DNA of 64,000 nt, taken from Rhodoplanes sp. Z2-YC6860. GTDB taxonomy: Bacteria; Pseudomonadota; Alphaproteobacteria; Rhizobiales; Xanthobacteraceae. The position numbers and the translations under genes are program-made. Shown in pieces: positions 61,806 through 64,000 of the stretch (positions within the stretch are counted from its first letter, which is position 1; each line of letters opens with the position of its first letter). The stretch lies in contig NZ_CP007440.1 in NCBI RefSeq assembly GCF_001579845.1, positions 5,106,029-5,170,028 of the forward strand, given 5' to 3'. Below the pieces are notes generated by a model, which worked only from the letters and a program-made list of their open reading frames with translations, had not been told where the DNA came from and did no database searches.

Positions 61806-63017
61806 ATGGCCACGGTCCAGCCTTCGAGCGACGGACGGTTGCAATTCCTCTGGTTCTTTCCGACCAGCGGCGAGGTGCGCTTCTTCGGTTCGGCCGAAGG
61901 CCAGCGCAAGACCGACAATCGCTATCTCCGCGTGGTGGCGCAGGCGCTCGACTCGCTTGGCTACTACGGCGCGCTGCTGCCCACCGGCAGCTTCTGCGAG
62001 GACGCCTGGGTGGTGGCCTCTTCGCTCGTCACTCACACCGAGCGGCTGCGCTTTCTGGTGGCGCTGCGGCCGGGATCGATCGTGCCGGCGGAATCCGCGC
62101 GGCAGGCTTCCGCCTTCGACCGCTTGAGCGACGGCCGGCTCCTGCTCAACGTCGTGACCGGCGGTGTCGCCGGCGACATGCACGGCGACGGCAACTTCCT
62201 CGATCACGATCAGCGCTATGCCCAGACCGCCGAATTTCTCCACATCTGGCGCCGCCTGATGCAGGGCGAGCGGGTGGATTTCTCGGGCAAGCATTTCAGC
62301 GCCCGCGAGGGGCGGCTGCACTTTCCACCGGTGCAGGAGCCCTACCCGCCGCTCTATTTTGGCGGCGCGTCACCGGTCGGTCGCGACGTCGCGGCCGAAC
62401 AGTGCGACGTGTACCTCACCTGGGGCGAGCCGCCGGCGCAGGTCGCCGAGAGCATCGCCGACGTCATGCGGCGCGCCGCAGCCCGCGGCCGCACCATGCG
62501 CTTCGGCATCCGCCTGCACTTCATCGTTCGCGAAACCGATGAGAAGGCCTGGGCCGCCGCCGACGAACTGATCGCAAAAATTCCCGACGATATGATTGCG
62601 GCGGCGCAAGCCAAATTCAAAGTCGCCGATTCCGTCGGCCAGCGCAGGATGCAGGCGCTGCATGGCGGCAACCGCAGCAAACTCGAAATCAGCCCCAATC
62701 TCTGGGCCGGCATCGGCCTTGTGCGGTCGGGCTCGGCGACCGCGTTGGTCGGTTCGCCGCAAACCGTCGCAGCACGCTTGAAGGAATATCAAAGCCTCGG
62801 CATCGACACGGTGATCGGCTCCGGCTATCCGCACCTGGAGGAAGCCTATCGCGTGGCGGAGATGCTGTTTCCGTTGCTGCCGATCGCATCATCCGCGTCG
62901 GGCCGCGCAGAACTCCGTCCATCGGCGTATGGCGGCCGGGGCATGGCCGTGCTCACGCCCGAAGACATCGCACGCGCCAAGGAAAAGCAGCCTCTCCCCG
63001 CACAAGCGGGATCGTAG
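61806..63017 (+). CDS. LLM-class flavin-dependent monooxygenase (SsuD-like)
   Basis: This 403-residue TIM-barrel protein belongs to the alkanesulfonate monooxygenase-type luciferase family, which uses reduced FMN from a separate reductase. [30 protein letters not shown] and [16 protein letters not shown] are typical blocks around the FMN and substrate sites; [14 protein letters not shown] and [20 protein letters not shown] at the C-terminus are diagnostic for the SsuD group. The start is the ATG at 61806 after GGGAGCGGC. No flavin reductase (SsuE) or ABC permease is present, so these must be elsewhere. The substrate may be a sulfonate, but other LLM enzymes act on amines or terpenoids. Confidence 0.92.
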   Translation: MATVQPSSDGRLQFLWFFPTSGEVRFFGSAEGQRKTDNRYLRVVAQALDSLGYYGALLPTGSFCEDAWVVASSLVTHTERLRFLVALRPGSIVPAESARQASAFDRLSDGRLLLNVVTGGVAGDMHGDGNFLDHDQRYAQTAEFLHIWRRLMQGERVDFSGKHFSAREGRLHFPPVQEPYPPLYFGGASPVGRDVAAEQCDVYLTWGEPPAQVAESIADVMRRAAARGRTMRFGIRLHFIVRETDEKAWAAADELIAKIPDDMIAAAQAKFKVADSVGQRRMQALHGGNRSKLEISPNLWAGIGLVRSGSATALVGSPQTVAARLKEYQSLGIDTVIGSGYPHLEEAYRVAEMLFPLLPIASSASGRAELRPSAYGGRGMAVLTPEDIARAKEKQPLPAQAGS

Positions 63018-63035
63018 CCCTCTTCCGGAGATGCC

Positions 63036-64000
63036 TCACCGCGTGCGCGTTGCAGGAGCCGCCGGCGCTGCGGCGGCCGGCTGCGCTGCCGCACCCGCCG
63101 CCGTGCCTCTGGCTTGCTGCTCCAGCGCGCGCAGCCGCTGCACGTTCTTCTGGTGCTGGTCGTAGGTGTCGGCGAAGGCATGCCCGCCGGTACCGTCGGC
63201 GACGAAATACAATTCCTTGGTCCGCGCCGGATTGGCCGCGGCTTCGAGCGAGGCGCGCCCCGGATTGGCGATCGGACCGGGCGGCAGGCCCTCGATCGCA
63301 TAAGTATTGTAGGGCGTGGGCTGCTCGATCTCGCTCTTCATGATCGGGCGGCCGAGCGAGCCTTTGCCGCCGACCAGGCCGTAGATGATGGTCGGATCGG
63401 ATTGCAGCTTCATCTTCTGCCGCAGCCGGTTGACGAACACCGCGGCGACGCGCGTGCGCTCCTCGGTCTTGCCGGTTTCCTTCTCGACGATCGAGGCGAG
63501 CGTGACGAGCTGCTCCGGCGTCTTGATCGGCAGGTCGGGGCTTCGCCGCTCCCAGACCTCCTGGAGCACGCGGCGGTGATCCGCCTGCATGCGCTTGATC
63601 ATCTGCTCGCGCGTGGTGCCGCGGGTGAAGCGGTAGGTCTCGGGCAACAGCGTGCCCTCGCGCGGCACGTCGCGAATGTTGCCGGCGAGCACGTCGTTCT
63701 CGGAGAGCCGCTGCACGATCTGGTCGGAGGTGAGCCCCTCCGCGATCGTGAGGGCGTGCTGCACCACCTTGCCCTCGACGATGGTGTCGACCACGTCCTT
63801 GAGGCTCGCGCCTTTGACGAATTTGTACTCGCCGTATTTCAGCTCGTGCTGCGACTTCACGATCATGGCGCCCGCGATGAACAGCAAGGGCTGATCGATG
63901 ACGCCCTCGCGCGCCAGGAGGTCCGCGGTGTCGCGGATGCCGCCGCGCGGGACGTTGACGATGTGATCTTCGGTCGACGGTCCCGGCTCCTCGAAACGCT
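63036..64000 (-). CDS. mltG: Endolytic peptidoglycan transglycosylase MltG, 5' end outside the window
   Basis: MltG cuts new glycan strands at the inner membrane and probably sets their length. About 321 codons of the C-terminal side are visible; the N-terminal anchor is beyond base 64000. The visible part starts FEEPGPSTEDHIVNVPRGGI, a LysM-like region, and has the catalytic domain with LPETYRFTRGTTREQ, the active-site Glu in LASIVEKETG and LQSDPTIIYGLVG, PYNTYAIEGLPPGPIANPG. The C-terminal Ala/Pro-rich tail is ordinary. It is convergent with the flavin monooxygenase gene, with 18 bases between stops. Confidence 0.95.
   Translation of the reverse strand, partial: RFEEPGPSTEDHIVNVPRGGIRDTADLLAREGVIDQPLLFIAGAMIVKSQHELKYGEYKFVKGASLKDVVDTIVEGKVVQHALTIAEGLTSDQIVQRLSENDVLAGNIRDVPREGTLLPETYRFTRGTTREQMIKRMQADHRRVLQEVWERRSPDLPIKTPEQLVTLASIVEKETGKTEERTRVAAVFVNRLRQKMKLQSDPTIIYGLVGGKGSLGRPIMKSEIEQPTPYNTYAIEGLPPGPIANPGRASLEAAANPARTKELYFVADGTGGHAFADTYDQHQKNVQRLRALEQQARGTAAGAAAQPAAAAPAAPATRTR

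Noticed and set aside
1-64000. Search for CRISPR arrays, tRNA or rRNA genes, prophage, insertion sequences and toxin-antitoxin pairs
   Set aside because: I found no regularly spaced repeats, no tRNA-like TTCGAATC arms with acceptor stems, and no transposase or integrase genes. This was done by eye, so very small elements could have been missed.

Overview
The window is high-GC, gene-dense DNA from an alphaproteobacterium. It is most likely a member of the Hyphomicrobiales (Rhizobiales) near Bradyrhizobium, Rhodopseudomonas or the Xanthobacteraceae. The evidence is an HdaA homologue beside ppk-ppx and purMN, the lptF-lptG-lptD-surA-pdxA-rsmA order next to pepA and holC, several Bug-type (TctC) solute-binding proteins, and intergenic hairpin repeats resembling ones I recall from those genera. 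I see no tRNA, rRNA, CRISPR array, prophage or insertion sequence.

Layout. 1-5.2 kb is a catabolic locus. A two-subunit Rieske oxygenase (beta gene before alpha) and a GntR regulator diverge from a VanB-type reductase, a small YdhR-like monooxygenase and a Bug protein cut by the left edge. A short divergent promoter holds two near-identical palindromes. 5.2-11.5 kb carries a polytopic membrane protein with glycosyltransferase-C character, a GMC oxidoreductase with its Tat-exported small subunit, pirin, an alpha/beta hydrolase with a Cys nucleophile, and a DinB protein. 11.5-17.3 kb has aspS, a periplasmic binding protein next to a thiamine-diphosphate enzyme, and RNase D. 17.3-19.8 kb has a nested inverted repeat, a second Bug protein and two poorly characterised exported or membrane proteins.

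19.8-28.7 kb is a housekeeping block. Leftward it holds a CDP-alcohol phosphatidyltransferase, an AI-2E/PerM permease, hdaA, ppk, ppx and a lipocalin-like gene. Rightward are purM and purN, followed by a leftward cspA. 29-37.2 kb is accessory: an outer-membrane autotransporter-type barrel, HxlR+SDR divergent from thiolase+MFS+tautomerase, a tightly coupled AraC-VOC-membrane-DUF1801 operon, and an orphan membrane protein. 37.2-42.6 kb has two molybdoenzymes, each next to a cytochrome c gene and divergently arranged. One pair is SoxC/SoxD-like sulfite dehydrogenase.

42.6-59.5 kb is core: terC, ndk, an ABC-F ATPase, a lipoprotein, holC and pepA, then the envelope and translation operon lptF-lptG-lptD-surA-pdxA-rsmA, and gmk and yicC on the opposite strand. 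A three-gene accessory block (Bug protein, LysR regulator, SsuD-like flavin monooxygenase) lies between yicC and mltG, which runs off the right edge.

I did not find a clearly new defence or mobile system. The most interesting candidates are the paired-molybdoenzyme locus, the hybrid oxygenase locus with its operator pair, the AraC-VOC-membrane-DUF1801 operon, and the cloverleaf-like repeat at 17.3 kb.
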